Assembly: GCF_026790065.1 (NCBI RefSeq)
Contig: NZ_JALAMO010000007.1
Coordinates: 184,829 to 248,828 of the forward strand
Reading direction: 5' to 3'
From: Bacillus sp. N13C7
Lineage (GTDB): Bacteria > Bacillota > Bacilli > Bacillales > Bacillaceae
DNA length: 64,000 nucleotides
Of this stretch, positions 54,094-63,943 are shown in pieces (positions within the stretch are counted from its first letter, which is position 1; each line of letters begins with the position of its first letter). The position numbers and the translations under genes were made by a program. The notes below the pieces were generated by a model. The model did no database searches, had not been told where the DNA came from, and was given only the letters and a program-made list of their open reading frames with translations.

Positions 54094-56736
54094 ATGAAAA
54101 AGAGATTAATCGCACCGATGCTTCTGTCCGCCGCGTCCCTTGCCTTTTTTGCCATATCTGATTCTGCACAGGCTGCAGCATATACGGACTACTCGACATA
54201 TGAGGTAGAGCCGTCAAAAACGTTCAGTACAGACAGCCAGGCATCCCAGGCTGTCGCCAAACTGGAAAAAGATACTGGCTGGGATGCATCCTATCAGGCT
54301 TCAGGCACGACAACGACCTACCAAATTTCCGCAGCAGGCATACAAAGCGAAGCAGAAGCGAAAGCCATACTGAGCGGACTCAATAAACGGACTGCGATTA
54401 CAGGCACGTCAAGCCCTGTCGGCAGCAAACAGCCGTATGTCACCATCACGTCGGGGGCCGTTTCCGGAGAAAAACAGGCAAACTCATTGCTGACCAAGCT
54501 TAAACAGGAGACGGGAGTGGCCGGCACTGTAAAAGCTTCCGGAGCAGCGCAGCCCTATGTGAACGTGATAACATCAGACATCGCTGATGAGGCAAAAGCT
54601 AAGGCGCTTATCCAAAGCCTGGCTAAGCAAGCGGGGATTAAAAGCTCATATCAGCCCATCACCCACACAGTGTCTATCACCACCATTCAGTCTGGCACAA
54701 TCGTGGGAGACAGAAAGGCCGAACAGATCAAAAGCGCATTCCAAAAAGAAACGGGCCTTAAGGCATCATTAACAGAAACGGTCAAAGGACAAGCTTACTA
54801 TACGATCACAACAGCCGCCATTTCAGGTGAAACAAATGCCAAGAATCTATTAAATCAGCTGAAACAAAGCACTGGCATTACAGGAAGCTACAAGACTATC
54901 AATCAAAACGCAACTGCAGAGTCATACAATGTCCAATCAGCTTATTTCAAAGGGCTGAATACGGTAAAGGACGCCATCAGCCAAATTAAGAAAAACACCG
55001 GTGTATCTGGAAGTTATCAAAAGGTTGGCAAAAGCGCCTCGTATACCGTAAATATGAAAGGTTTAACAAAACAGCAGCTGCAAAAAGTAGACACTTTCTT
55101 TAAAAAGAAAAAGTGGCATTATACATCATCTGCCATCAAAAAAACGACAACGTCTACAGCCTATCACATTACGATAGCAAAGATTTCAGGCGAGCAGCAA
55201 GCAAACAAAGCAGCGGCCTTCTTTGCCCAGAAAAAAGTAAAAGCGACAAAAACTACAGCTGGTACAACAGCAGTATACCAATATCAGCTCATCTCAGAAG
55301 AAACATCAGATCAAGCAAAAGTCACAAAGGGTCTGAATGTATTAAAGAAAAATCAGTTGAGTGCATCTGCAAAATCAGTCAAAAAACAATTGGCTGACAC
55401 GTTTAAAATCACAACTAAATCCTTGCTTGATACAGCGAAAGTCAATCAGGCACTCGCGTTTTTTAAATCAAATCATATATCAGCAGCAAGCCAGAAAACT
55501 GGTCAGACAACAGCAAGCAGCTATAACATCATGACTGAGGCAATCATCAGCCAGGAAGACATTAACCGCGTTTTAGCATTTTTTAAACAAAACAATGCTG
55601 CAGGCACAACAGCAAAAACAGGCCAGACGGCATATACACAATACAAAATCGTGACAGCCCAGCTCAGCAGCAAAACTGCATTGAACAATGGGTTAACCTA
55701 TCTTAAATCGCAAGGTTTAACTCCGAGCTACACAACGAAAAGCAATACGCTTTATAAAATCAGCGTAAACGAACAGTTCACGGGCAATGATGCAGCTGCT
55801 GCGGCATCAACGAAGCTAAAACAATTATACGGATGGGCATCATCTATCGTGAAAGTCAAAAACGGGCCGCAAATCATGAAAACAAATTACAATATTTCGC
55901 TTCGTGATATGGTTCAAAAACAAATGAAAGTGAGTCCGCAAACAGACGGAGCGGCTTACGTATCGCTCACGTACATTAATACAGCAACATCAACCGTTAC
56001 GGCTGATGCACTAAATATCCGGTCAACGCCGGAAGTCAGCCCGACGAACGTGATCGGCCAATTTAAAAAAGGCGATAAGGTAAAAATCATCGGCCAGACA
56101 AACGGCTGGGCCAAGATTAATTTAGGCTGGCGAAACGCAAGCTGTGATGAAGTGGTTCAATACGTGGACCCGAATAACTTTTCCAGAGACAGCAAATACT
56201 ACTTCCAATTTCTCAAGCTGTCACAGACAGCCGGGCTAAACGCTACTGAAGTCAATCAGAAGGTGCTTGCCGGCAAAGGCATCCTGACAGGGGAAGCAAA
56301 GGCATTTATTGATGCCGCCAATAAATACGGAATCAATGAGCTGTATTTAATCTCACACGCTCTCCTTGAAACAGGCAACGGAACATCTGATTTAGCCAAT
56401 GGCTTAACCTATAATGGAAAAACCGTATATAACATGTACGGAATTGGTGCCTACGACAGCAACCCGAATTACTACGGCGCGAAATATGCGTATGAGCAGG
56501 GCTGGTTCACACCAGAAGCTGCTATAATCGGCGGCGCAAAATTCATAGGCTCATCGTATATCCACAACACGGCTTACAATCAGGACACATTGTACAAAAT
56601 GAGATGGTCAGCCACAGCCACACACCAATACGCAACAGACATCGGCTGGGCGTACAAACAAGTAAACCGAATGTACAGCCTGTATTCATTGCTGGACGGT
56701 TATACGCTTTACTTTGATGTTCCGGAATATCAATAA
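54094..56736 (+). CDS. lytD: Endo-beta-N-acetylglucosaminidase LytD (CwlG)
   Basis: An 880-residue secreted autolysin. Signal peptide (cleaved near AQA-AAY, about 28); then at least seven SPOR-like wall-binding repeats of 65-80 residues with the pattern Y.I....ISGE..A...L..LK..TG; an SH3b domain at about 636-690 (TVTADALNIRSTPEV); and a C-terminal glucosaminidase domain (about 729-875) with catalytic Glu in SHALLETGNGTSDLANG. It cleaves the glycan between GlcNAc and MurNAc, works with LytC in cell separation and turnover, and is sigma-D controlled. Full length. Confidence 0.95.
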   Translation: MKKRLIAPMLLSAASLAFFAISDSAQAAAYTDYSTYEVEPSKTFSTDSQASQAVAKLEKDTGWDASYQASGTTTTYQISAAGIQSEAEAKAILSGLNKRTAITGTSSPVGSKQPYVTITSGAVSGEKQANSLLTKLKQETGVAGTVKASGAAQPYVNVITSDIADEAKAKALIQSLAKQAGIKSSYQPITHTVSITTIQSGTIVGDRKAEQIKSAFQKETGLKASLTETVKGQAYYTITTAAISGETNAKNLLNQLKQSTGITGSYKTINQNATAESYNVQSAYFKGLNTVKDAISQIKKNTGVSGSYQKVGKSASYTVNMKGLTKQQLQKVDTFFKKKKWHYTSSAIKKTTTSTAYHITIAKISGEQQANKAAAFFAQKKVKATKTTAGTTAVYQYQLISEETSDQAKVTKGLNVLKKNQLSASAKSVKKQLADTFKITTKSLLDTAKVNQALAFFKSNHISAASQKTGQTTASSYNIMTEAIISQEDINRVLAFFKQNNAAGTTAKTGQTAYTQYKIVTAQLSSKTALNNGLTYLKSQGLTPSYTTKSNTLYKISVNEQFTGNDAAAAASTKLKQLYGWASSIVKVKNGPQIMKTNYNISLRDMVQKQMKVSPQTDGAAYVSLTYINTATSTVTADALNIRSTPEVSPTNVIGQFKKGDKVKIIGQTNGWAKINLGWRNASCDEVVQYVDPNNFSRDSKYYFQFLKLSQTAGLNATEVNQKVLAGKGILTGEAKAFIDAANKYGINELYLISHALLETGNGTSDLANGLTYNGKTVYNMYGIGAYDSNPNYYGAKYAYEQGWFTPEAAIIGGAKFIGSSYIHNTAYNQDTLYKMRWSATATHQYATDIGWAYKQVNRMYSLYSLLDGYTLYFDVPEYQ

Positions 56737-56772
56737 AAAAAACACCTTTTGCAGCTGCAAAAGGTGTTTTTC
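56737..56772. terminator. Bidirectional terminator between lytD and tarL
   Basis: A long perfect palindrome centred on TGCAGCTGCA (AACACCTTTTGCAGC arms) flanked by A and T runs; serves both convergent units. Confidence 0.92.
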
Positions 56773-56774
56773 AT

Positions 56775-58646
56775 TTATCTTTTAAGGACTTTATCGTCTG
56801 ACGGCTCCTCTTCCTGAGGGAAGACAATTTGATCGACAACACGTTCACTAGCTTTCCCGTCAAGATCATCAAAGAAATAATGAACAAATGAATCAATTTG
56901 CTCAAAGTTATACTTCTCTTCTTTAATGATTGAAATCATTTGCTCGGACGTTTTCGCAAGAGGACCAGGGATAAAGTCAAAGTAATCGTAATAGAAATCA
57001 CGTTTGCGAATATAATCATCTACATCATAGCTGAAGAAGATCATCGGTTTATTTAATAAGGCATACTCAAAGCACACAGAAGAGTAATCCGTAATCAGAA
57101 CATCTGTTACAAGCAATAGCTCGTTAATTTCTCTGAAAGAAGAGAAATCATAAAAGAAATCGCTGTACTGATAAGGGATATTGGCGTCGTTTCGGACGAA
57201 CGGATGAATTTTAAATAAGAAGATATATTCATCCTTTAACTCACGATACAGACGGTCAAAATCAAGCACCTCAAAAGGATAATGAGCTGATTGCTGACCA
57301 TTTCCGCGGAAGGTAGGTGCAAATAGAATGACCTTCTTATCCTTCAGAAACGGATATTCTGTATATAGTCGTTCTTTCACAAATGCCTTCTTCGCTTCAT
57401 CAAAGAAAAAGTCTGTTCGCGGTACGCCGGTTGCGATGACGTTCTCAATATCGACGCCGAAGCCCTCTGCATAGTGCTTCCGTATATTTTCAGAGCTGAC
57501 AATTACCTTTGTGTAGTTTCTATGGTTTTTCGAATGCGGCGACGGTCCTCCCGGCAGGCCAATTCGGCTGTAGCCGAATGTTTTAAAGGCGCCGACAGCA
57601 TGCCACAACTGGACAAGATCAGCATTTTTACGGATTTTTAACGGATAAATGATCGGATAAAAATCATCAATAAAAATGATTTTGCTTGTCGCAAAGTGAT
57701 AAGCCATAGACATCAGCTCAGACAGGCTTTTTCTATCCCGAATACTGCTCTTTAAGAAAAACTTGAAATCAAAGTTTTCCTCGCGCTTCAGAAGTTCTTC
57801 ATAAACAAATTCGAAGTTTCCTGTCATATCTAGCCGGCTGTCAGAGGCAAAGACGATCTTATTGGACTTAATCGGCAGCAGGCGGCACACATCATAAACA
57901 AAATGGAACAAGCTTGTATTCAGCTTGCGCAAAAAGCGGTTTGCCTCTTTTCCAGTATCCAGCTCTAAAAGGCTCGGATCAATTTCCTGCAGTTTGTTGC
58001 AGGACAAGTTAATCGTCTTTTCGCCCTCATCATAGTTAACGATCAGATTGAACTTCATCAGCTTTTTAGCAGAATGATATTCCATCTTTGTGGCATACAC
58101 ATCATTAGAGAGGAAATTGCTGACGTTTCCAACCGTATGCACTTCCTGGTGTTTTACATTTTGGTCATCTACAGCTTCAATTTCGAGAAACAGCTTATAC
58201 TCGCCCTGCGGAAGAGGCTTGTCATTCATCAGCTTAGAAAAGTTAATTTGCTGTGAAAATCCTGCCCACTTATAGGCCCCAGGCACATTAGAAGTGTCAA
58301 TTGACAGCTGATCTACCGGAACATCACGCAATGAAATCGCTGTAAATAAAACACCATTGTTCACCAATAACAAACGTTTTCGAACCTGATCCTCTTTTTG
58401 AAGCGGCAGGCCCTTGATATACATATAACCCGCAATTTTAAGAATTGATCCATTCCAAGAAAACTCAGAAATTTTTCTGACAGGGACTTGCTGGTTTTCT
58501 TCAATTCGCTTGGTTTTATCGAAAAGAGAAAATACCCTGTTATCTGCCGGATGGACAATGACAGCTGCATCTTCTTTTTTCGTTTTCTTTTTTGATCTGA
58601 AAAGTCTGTTCTTAATCTTTCTGGCCAGCTTCACTTTGTACCTCAC
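56775..58646 (-). CDS. tarL: Poly(ribitol phosphate) polymerase TarL
   Basis: A 623-residue CDP-glycerol/ribitol glycerophosphotransferase family protein. The N-terminal 250 residues are an accessory domain; the catalytic domain contains VQLWHAVGAFKTFGYSRIG, ATGVPRTDFFFDE, ILFAPTFRGNG, FKIHPFVR and VLITDYSSVCFEYALL. Using CDP-ribitol it extends the polymer on the lipid-linked primer. Its place next to tarIJ and its length, shorter than TagF of 168, indicate the ribitol system of W23-type strains. Last gene of the operon, six bases after tarK. Confidence 0.92.
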   Translation of the reverse strand: MRYKVKLARKIKNRLFRSKKKTKKEDAAVIVHPADNRVFSLFDKTKRIEENQQVPVRKISEFSWNGSILKIAGYMYIKGLPLQKEDQVRKRLLLVNNGVLFTAISLRDVPVDQLSIDTSNVPGAYKWAGFSQQINFSKLMNDKPLPQGEYKLFLEIEAVDDQNVKHQEVHTVGNVSNFLSNDVYATKMEYHSAKKLMKFNLIVNYDEGEKTINLSCNKLQEIDPSLLELDTGKEANRFLRKLNTSLFHFVYDVCRLLPIKSNKIVFASDSRLDMTGNFEFVYEELLKREENFDFKFFLKSSIRDRKSLSELMSMAYHFATSKIIFIDDFYPIIYPLKIRKNADLVQLWHAVGAFKTFGYSRIGLPGGPSPHSKNHRNYTKVIVSSENIRKHYAEGFGVDIENVIATGVPRTDFFFDEAKKAFVKERLYTEYPFLKDKKVILFAPTFRGNGQQSAHYPFEVLDFDRLYRELKDEYIFLFKIHPFVRNDANIPYQYSDFFYDFSSFREINELLLVTDVLITDYSSVCFEYALLNKPMIFFSYDVDDYIRKRDFYYDYFDFIPGPLAKTSEQMISIIKEEKYNFEQIDSFVHYFFDDLDGKASERVVDQIVFPQEEEPSDDKVLKR

Positions 58647-58652
58647 TTTCTC

Positions 58653-59822
58653 CTAATCGGCACCAGATGTTAAAAATGATGAAATAAAATCGGCTACCCG
58701 CTCCGAAGATTTGCCGTCCTGATGGGTAATAAACGTCTGTGAAAATGCTTCAATCCGCTTTTTATCAGCCTCGTGATCACTCTCGATATCGTGTACAAGC
58801 GATGGAACATCCTTAGAAATCGGCCCGGGTACAAATGATTCAAACGGATAGTAGAAATCACGTTCTTCCAAGTAGTCTTCTAAATCCGGACAGTAAAAAT
58901 ACATAGGACGTTTCAATAGGCTGTATTCGAAAATGACTGAAGAATAATCGGTTATCAGCCCATCGGAGATTGCCATCAAATCGTACAAAGAGTACGAATC
59001 GGATAAATCCAGCACAAAATCATCCTCTTCCGTGTGCGCATGATTGCGCATATACGGATGAAGATGGAGCATCACGACATAATCTTTATGGTTTAGCGCC
59101 GTTTTTAATTGTAGCAGATCAAGCGGTGTAGCGTCACCCTCTTGATGATGTCCGCTGCCTCGAAAAGTAGGAGCATACAAAAGCTTTTTCTTATGCTTAA
59201 GTTCTGGATAAGCCTGATGAAACTCATCCAGTACATTGCGAATATGTTCTTTATGATAAAAATAATCCGTCCTTGGAATGCCGAGCGGCAAAATCTGTTT
59301 TTCCTCCATTTGAAACGCTTCGGCAAAATGCGGCACGGCAGCGGGTGCACTCACGATGGCATAATCATAGTTAGAATGCACGGGTACAATCTTCAGGTAA
59401 TCAGAAGATGGACCGAACGGCTTGTTCACTATGCTGTAACCGAATTTTTTAAACGCGCCGCAAGCATGCCAAAGCTGGATGGCGACAGTTTCCTTGCGTT
59501 TTGGCACAACATACAAAGGAAAATAATAATCATCCAACAAAAGCACACGGCAAGTGGCAAGGTGATATAACGAGCTGAAAAGATGAAGCAAATATGCAGC
59601 TCGTCCGACCAATCCTTTATCCATCTTGCGGAAAAGCAGGGTGATGCGAAGAGACGGATCTTGCTTCAGCTTTTCATAGACATCTTTAAAATTATCACTT
59701 AAATGATCCTCACGATAGGAAGCTATGACAACTTTGTTGTGCTGTACTGGTAATAAAGCGCTCAATAGTTTATAAGCAGTGCTGAATACTCCTTTTACGA
59801 TTCGTGTAAGGAATGTTTTCAC
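58653..59822 (-). CDS. tarK: Ribitol phosphate primase TarK
   Basis: A 389-residue paralog of the TarL catalytic domain, without its N-terminal extension: IQLWHACGAFKKFGYSIVNK, PLGIPRTDYFYH, LLYAPTFRGSG, LHLHPYMRNHA and GLITDYSSVIFEYSLLKRPM. In W23 TarK adds the first ribitol phosphate unit(s) before TarL polymerises; in S. aureus one enzyme does both. Three bases separate it from tarJ. Confidence 0.9.
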   Translation of the reverse strand: MKTFLTRIVKGVFSTAYKLLSALLPVQHNKVVIASYREDHLSDNFKDVYEKLKQDPSLRITLLFRKMDKGLVGRAAYLLHLFSSLYHLATCRVLLLDDYYFPLYVVPKRKETVAIQLWHACGAFKKFGYSIVNKPFGPSSDYLKIVPVHSNYDYAIVSAPAAVPHFAEAFQMEEKQILPLGIPRTDYFYHKEHIRNVLDEFHQAYPELKHKKKLLYAPTFRGSGHHQEGDATPLDLLQLKTALNHKDYVVMLHLHPYMRNHAHTEEDDFVLDLSDSYSLYDLMAISDGLITDYSSVIFEYSLLKRPMYFYCPDLEDYLEERDFYYPFESFVPGPISKDVPSLVHDIESDHEADKKRIEAFSQTFITHQDGKSSERVADFISSFLTSGAD

Positions 59823-59825
59823 TGT

Positions 59826-60851
59826 TTAAATTTCCCATTCAATAACAGTTTTTCCCCAAGATGAAGTCAAATCTGCTTCAAACGCGTTTGTAATTTCCTC
59901 AATACTGCGCACCGGGAAGCGTCCGCCAACTAATGTTTCTAAATAATCAACGACTTCAGGGTATTGAGCTAAAAAGTCCACAGTACGGGCAAAATCCTCG
60001 CGTCCGCTGCGGCTGCTGCCGATCAGCGTAATCCCTTTTTCAAGCACCATTCTCGTTTCGATTTCAACAGGGTATTCAGATACGCCTAAGAGCGCTACAC
60101 ACGCTTCAGGATGAACATGGGCAATGATCTGCTCAATTGCGCTTTCACTGCCGCGTCCGCCTACACATTCAAAGGCATGATCGATCCTGACATCTTCAGG
60201 AATGTCGTTGATTTGATAAGCTGCATCAACAAATGAAAAATGATCAAGTTTGTAAGGCGTTTTTCCGAAAATAAACACTTTGCTGTCCGGATATTTCTTC
60301 TTCAGAAGCAGTGTCATGATAAATCCGAGATTACCGTCCCCCCAGACACCGAATGTGTCACGCTTCTTGTGCGCCATGCGCTCAAAGCGGGAAAGCGCGT
60401 GTACTGCAATTGTAATAAGCTCAGTAAAGGCTGCGACATGCGGATTAATGCTGTCAGGAAGTTCAACGAGCCGATCCGGCGCCATAAACATGTAATCCTG
60501 CATAAATCCATCGTAGCCGCTTGAACGGAATCTGCTGGAACGCAGGTAATTCTCCGCAATGACTTCATGCTCTTCAACAGGTGTATTTGGAACCATAACA
60601 ACCCGGGTTCCTACTTTGAACGTGCCTGTCGGATCAAACATGACCTTTCCGATTCCTTCATGAATGAGGGCCATCGGCAGTTTTTTATCCATCGCTTCTT
60701 TACCGCGTGAACCAGTATAATAACGCTGGTCGGCAGCACAGATGGATAAATGGGTAGGCCGGACGACGACCTTATCTGAATGGACAACTTTATCTTTATA
60801 CGTCACTTCAAATTGTCGGGCAGAAACTAAACGATACGTTTGATTAATCAT
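59826..60851 (-). CDS. tarJ: Ribulose-5-phosphate reductase TarJ
   Basis: A 341-residue zinc-type alcohol-dehydrogenase family enzyme ([16 protein letters not shown] holds the first Cys ligand; [16 protein letters not shown] the NADPH Rossmann motif). It reduces ribulose 5-phosphate to ribitol 5-phosphate, which TarI activates. Overlaps tarI by four bases (ATGA). Confidence 0.93.
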   Translation of the reverse strand: MINQTYRLVSARQFEVTYKDKVVHSDKVVVRPTHLSICAADQRYYTGSRGKEAMDKKLPMALIHEGIGKVMFDPTGTFKVGTRVVMVPNTPVEEHEVIAENYLRSSRFRSSGYDGFMQDYMFMAPDRLVELPDSINPHVAAFTELITIAVHALSRFERMAHKKRDTFGVWGDGNLGFIMTLLLKKKYPDSKVFIFGKTPYKLDHFSFVDAAYQINDIPEDVRIDHAFECVGGRGSESAIEQIIAHVHPEACVALLGVSEYPVEIETRMVLEKGITLIGSSRSGREDFARTVDFLAQYPEVVDYLETLVGGRFPVRSIEEITNAFEADLTSSWGKTVIEWEI

Positions 60852-61561
60852 TGTGAAATTCGCTCCTGTAAAATGGCATTAGCCACTTTTAAGTCATATG
60901 GTGTCGTTACTTTAATATTAAAGACTTCACCTCGGACCAGCTTCACTTTTTCACCTGCTAACGAACAGATTTTGCAAGCGTCAGTCAGGACCGCTTTTTG
61001 TTCATCGGACAGTTTATTATAAAGCTCGACCAATTTGCTGATCCGGAAGCTTTGCGGTGTTTGCCCCTGATACATGTTATCGCGGACAGGGATATCAGAA
61101 ATAAATTCCTGGTCTTCTGAAGCAATAATGGTGTCAATGGCTGAGATAACAGTATCAACCGCGCCGTATTGAAGAACTGCATCAATGTTTTCATCGATAA
61201 TGCGATGAGTGAGAAACGGACGCACAGAATCGTGGGTGATGATCACGTCATCATCCTGGATGCCGAATTCTTTCTCAATATAGCGGATGCCGCTCATAAT
61301 AGATTCATTACGGTCGCTGCCGCCTTCAACGACAATCAGGCGGTCATCCTGCCCGATGAATTTCTTTAAAATATCTTTTGTATGGTTAATCCACTCTTTA
61401 GGTGAAACAATTAAAATCTTATCGAAACGGTCATTTAGTAAAAACTTTTCAACCGTATGAATGATAATAGGGCGTTTATTTAACGGTAAAAACTGTTTTG
61501 GCATATTGACGTTCCCCATGCGGGAACCTTTTCCACCGGCTAGAATCTCAGCATAAATCAT
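60848..61561 (-). CDS. tarI: Ribitol-5-phosphate cytidylyltransferase TarI
   Basis: A 237-residue IspD-like nucleotidyltransferase: [50 protein letters not shown] and [11 protein letters not shown]. It makes CDP-ribitol from CTP and ribitol 5-phosphate with TarJ. Presence of tarI and tarJ is the decisive evidence for ribitol-type wall teichoic acid. Confidence 0.94.
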   Translation of the reverse strand: MIYAEILAGGKGSRMGNVNMPKQFLPLNKRPIIIHTVEKFLLNDRFDKILIVSPKEWINHTKDILKKFIGQDDRLIVVEGGSDRNESIMSGIRYIEKEFGIQDDDVIITHDSVRPFLTHRIIDENIDAVLQYGAVDTVISAIDTIIASEDQEFISDIPVRDNMYQGQTPQSFRISKLVELYNKLSDEQKAVLTDACKICSLAGEKVKLVRGEVFNIKVTTPYDLKVANAILQERISQ

Positions 61562-61649
61562 AAAATGACTCCTTCCTTACTACAGCTCATAATGTTTTAT
61601 AAAGGGTTTTCATATTCTTTGCAATTCCGATCTCTATTATATATAAAGA

Positions 61650-62801
61650 TCAGCTTGATTTCTCGTTTATATAGCTTAAAAGCTGCCTGCTGGCATCCCC
61701 TTTGGAATATTGATTCCACTCACGTGAAAAACGCTCCACTTCAGCTTGGAGCTTGTTCATGTCTTTCAGCTGGTCCAAGAGCATTCCTGAATCACAGCAA
61801 GGCACCCCGGGAATCACCTCTGTATAATGCTGAATTAAACCGCGGGTTCTGTTGTATGCCTCCATATCATACGCATAAAACAAAATGGGTTTGTCCAGCA
61901 GCGCAAATTCAAAAGGGACAGAAGAATAATCTGATATTAACAGATCGCTCATTTTTAAAAGGTCTGCAAGCGGGAGATCTGAAACATCTTTTATCCACGC
62001 ACTATCCTCAGGTAATTCAGCAGATTGCTTCATAACAGGATGAAGTTTGACTGCAAGTAAATAGTCTCCGTTTAAATCATGCTGCAGCTGTTTTTCTGAA
62101 AACGGCAGCGAAAAGCTTTCAAACTGATGATCCCTAAAGGTCGGACAATACAGAATGATTTTTTTCTCTGCCGGCAGTTGATATTTGTTTTTAAGGTCAT
62201 TGCTGTTTTCCCGCGCCTCATAGTAAGCATCCGTTAAAGGTACACCAAACCGAAGAAATTTATCACCTTTTATATCGAAAAATTCCTTGAATATCTCAGC
62301 CATATGTTCAGAACCGACGACAATCCGGTCAAATGAAGAATACACTTTGCGAAAGCGTCTTACGTCAGCCCGTGAACGATTCTGTGTGTTGATATCCTTT
62401 AACCCAAATCGCTTAAACGCTCCATTCGCATGCCAAACCTGGATACACTCGATATCAGGCCTACTGGTCAAAACGGTTGTCAAAACAAAATAGTTATCAA
62501 CAATCACAGCTTTGCTGCTCAGCATAGAAAAGACCGCTTTATATATATGAAGCGGGTGTTTTTCGTTAATCACTGAAACAGTAAGCTCAGGAAATTCTGT
62601 TTCCAGCGATTTGGCATGCTGGGTAAGAAGCACATGAATGGGAAATGAATAGTGCCCCTTCTGATATTCCTTTAATATTGCCCGGGCATTATCAGGAAAA
62701 GAAACAAGAAGGGTCACTTGCCTTCCAGGTTTGACCCAAAACAGCAATGTGCCAATGACTTTGACAAACAAATAATAAAAAAACGCAATCCAGGATTTCA
62801 A
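61650..62801 (-). CDS. tarB: Teichoic acid glycerophosphate primase TarB
   Basis: A 383-residue membrane-associated transferase of the same family (VWHANGAFKRFGLKDINTQ, RFGVPLTDAYYE, ILYCPTFRDHQ, LKLHPVMK, LLISDYSSVPFEFALL), with a hydrophobic N-terminal helix. It adds the first glycerol phosphate to the ManNAc-GlcNAc lipid. The only in-frame start is TTG 62801, directly after a stop codon five triplets upstream, with a poor ribosome binding site; expression may be low. 95 bases separate it from tarA and 88 from tarI. Confidence 0.9.
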   Translation of the reverse strand: MKSWIAFFYYLFVKVIGTLLFWVKPGRQVTLLVSFPDNARAILKEYQKGHYSFPIHVLLTQHAKSLETEFPELTVSVINEKHPLHIYKAVFSMLSSKAVIVDNYFVLTTVLTSRPDIECIQVWHANGAFKRFGLKDINTQNRSRADVRRFRKVYSSFDRIVVGSEHMAEIFKEFFDIKGDKFLRFGVPLTDAYYEARENSNDLKNKYQLPAEKKIILYCPTFRDHQFESFSLPFSEKQLQHDLNGDYLLAVKLHPVMKQSAELPEDSAWIKDVSDLPLADLLKMSDLLISDYSSVPFEFALLDKPILFYAYDMEAYNRTRGLIQHYTEVIPGVPCCDSGMLLDQLKDMNKLQAEVERFSREWNQYSKGDASRQLLSYINEKSS

Positions 62802-62896
62802 TCTGTCATCAGCTCAAATTGGCTGTCACAGATTGTCCGCAGGCACAGCGAAAGATTCTTACATTTCATTACATACCATAGCTCCTTTAAGGCCGA

Positions 62897-63670
62897 TTAC
62901 AGATGGCGTGATTGATCTTTGACCTGTCCTGTATATTGCGGCTTTGCTGAAGCCCGTTCATATTTCAGCACAGCTGTAACATACTTAGGAATGCTCAGCA
63001 TTCTTCTCCAGCGCGCAGGATTTGTGATCAGCCTGTACATCCATTCAAGGTGAAAACGGATAAAGAATGAGGGCGCTCTCTTTACATTGCCGCTAAACAC
63101 ATCAAAGCTTCCGCCCAGCCCTACAGCTACAGCCTGAGGGAATAAATGGCGGTATTTATGGATAAAGAACTCCTGATTAGGATAGCCTAAAGCGACAAAT
63201 ACCATATCAGGATTCGAGGCCGCAATTTTGTCCGCCACCTCACGCTGATCTTTCACATAGCCGTCAGAATATCCGGCAATTTCAATTCCTGGAAAATCAC
63301 GTTTAACTCGCTCAATTGTTTCCGCAATCACATGCTTAGCTGCACCGTAAAAGAAAACCCGTTTTTTCTTTTGATTGGCTTTCTCAAGCAGAGACGTAAA
63401 CAAATCATAACCGGCCATTCTGGATTGAAGAGGTTTTCCAATCATTTTGGAAACCATCACAACACCAATGCCATCCGGCAAAATGAAGTCAGCAGAAGAA
63501 AGAACCGCTCCATAACGCTGATTCTGCATCGCCTCAAATCCAATTTCAGGATTCGCTGTTACGATGAACGCACCTCTATTCTGGTCCAAATATGACGTTT
63601 CTAAATGTGATACAAATGAAGTCAGTTCACCGTCTACAAAATCTAATTGATTAATGGGTTTCGTTTGCAT
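62897..63670 (-). CDS. tarA: N-acetylmannosaminyltransferase TarA (TagA)
   Basis: A 257-residue WecG/TagA family (GT26) enzyme that adds ManNAc to undecaprenyl-PP-GlcNAc, the committed step of wall teichoic acid synthesis. Motifs: TANPEIGFEA, SSADFILPDGIGVVM (catalytic Asp), PNQEFFIHKYRHLFP and GLGGSFDVFSG. ATG 63670 follows AAAGGAGGG; an ATG seven codons earlier precedes the ribosome binding site. First gene of the minus-strand operon. Confidence 0.94.
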   Translation of the reverse strand: MQTKPINQLDFVDGELTSFVSHLETSYLDQNRGAFIVTANPEIGFEAMQNQRYGAVLSSADFILPDGIGVVMVSKMIGKPLQSRMAGYDLFTSLLEKANQKKKRVFFYGAAKHVIAETIERVKRDFPGIEIAGYSDGYVKDQREVADKIAASNPDMVFVALGYPNQEFFIHKYRHLFPQAVAVGLGGSFDVFSGNVKRAPSFFIRFHLEWMYRLITNPARWRRMLSIPKYVTAVLKYERASAKPQYTGQVKDQSRHL

Positions 63671-63793
63671 CGTATCAACCCTCCTTTTCATCTATATGTC
63701 TATAAAAAACACGTGTCATTCGTATAGTTTGATTAAACGCTCTTTGCCTGAAAACATTTTACTCTATCTTACCACAAAAATCTTTAGGAACTT

Positions 63794-63810
63794 TTAACAT
63801 TCACATTACA
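63794..63810 (-). promoter_or_regulatory. WalR (YycF) binding site candidate in the tarA/tarD control region
   Basis: On the minus strand TGTAAT-GTGAA-TGTTAA fits the WalR direct repeat TGTWAH-N5-TGTWAH exactly. WalRK is known to control the tagAB/tagDEF divergon in B. subtilis. Confidence 0.7.
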
Positions 63811-63934
63811 ATTCCTTCACGTTTTGACGATGAATTAATATGAGGAGGGCGTACAGAATAAATGACGCAGCAGAAAGAAAATCGTTTCACTTAAAAATGC
63901 GACAAAAGAATCGATTTTTCCCAAAAAGAAAACT

Positions 63935-63943
63935 TGTTATAAT
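63935..63943 (+). promoter_or_regulatory. Extended -10 promoter, probably for tarD beyond the window
   Basis: TGTTATAATGG gives TGnTATAAT on the plus strand. In this species group tarD/tagD is divergent from tarA, and its start would lie just after base 64000. The remainder of 63671-64000 contains no gene that I can support. Confidence 0.6.

Noticed and set aside
61565-62035. 156-residue open frame opposite tarB
   Set aside because: Composition is not protein-like, it starts in the tarI/tarB gap without a ribosome binding site, and tarB is clear on the other strand.
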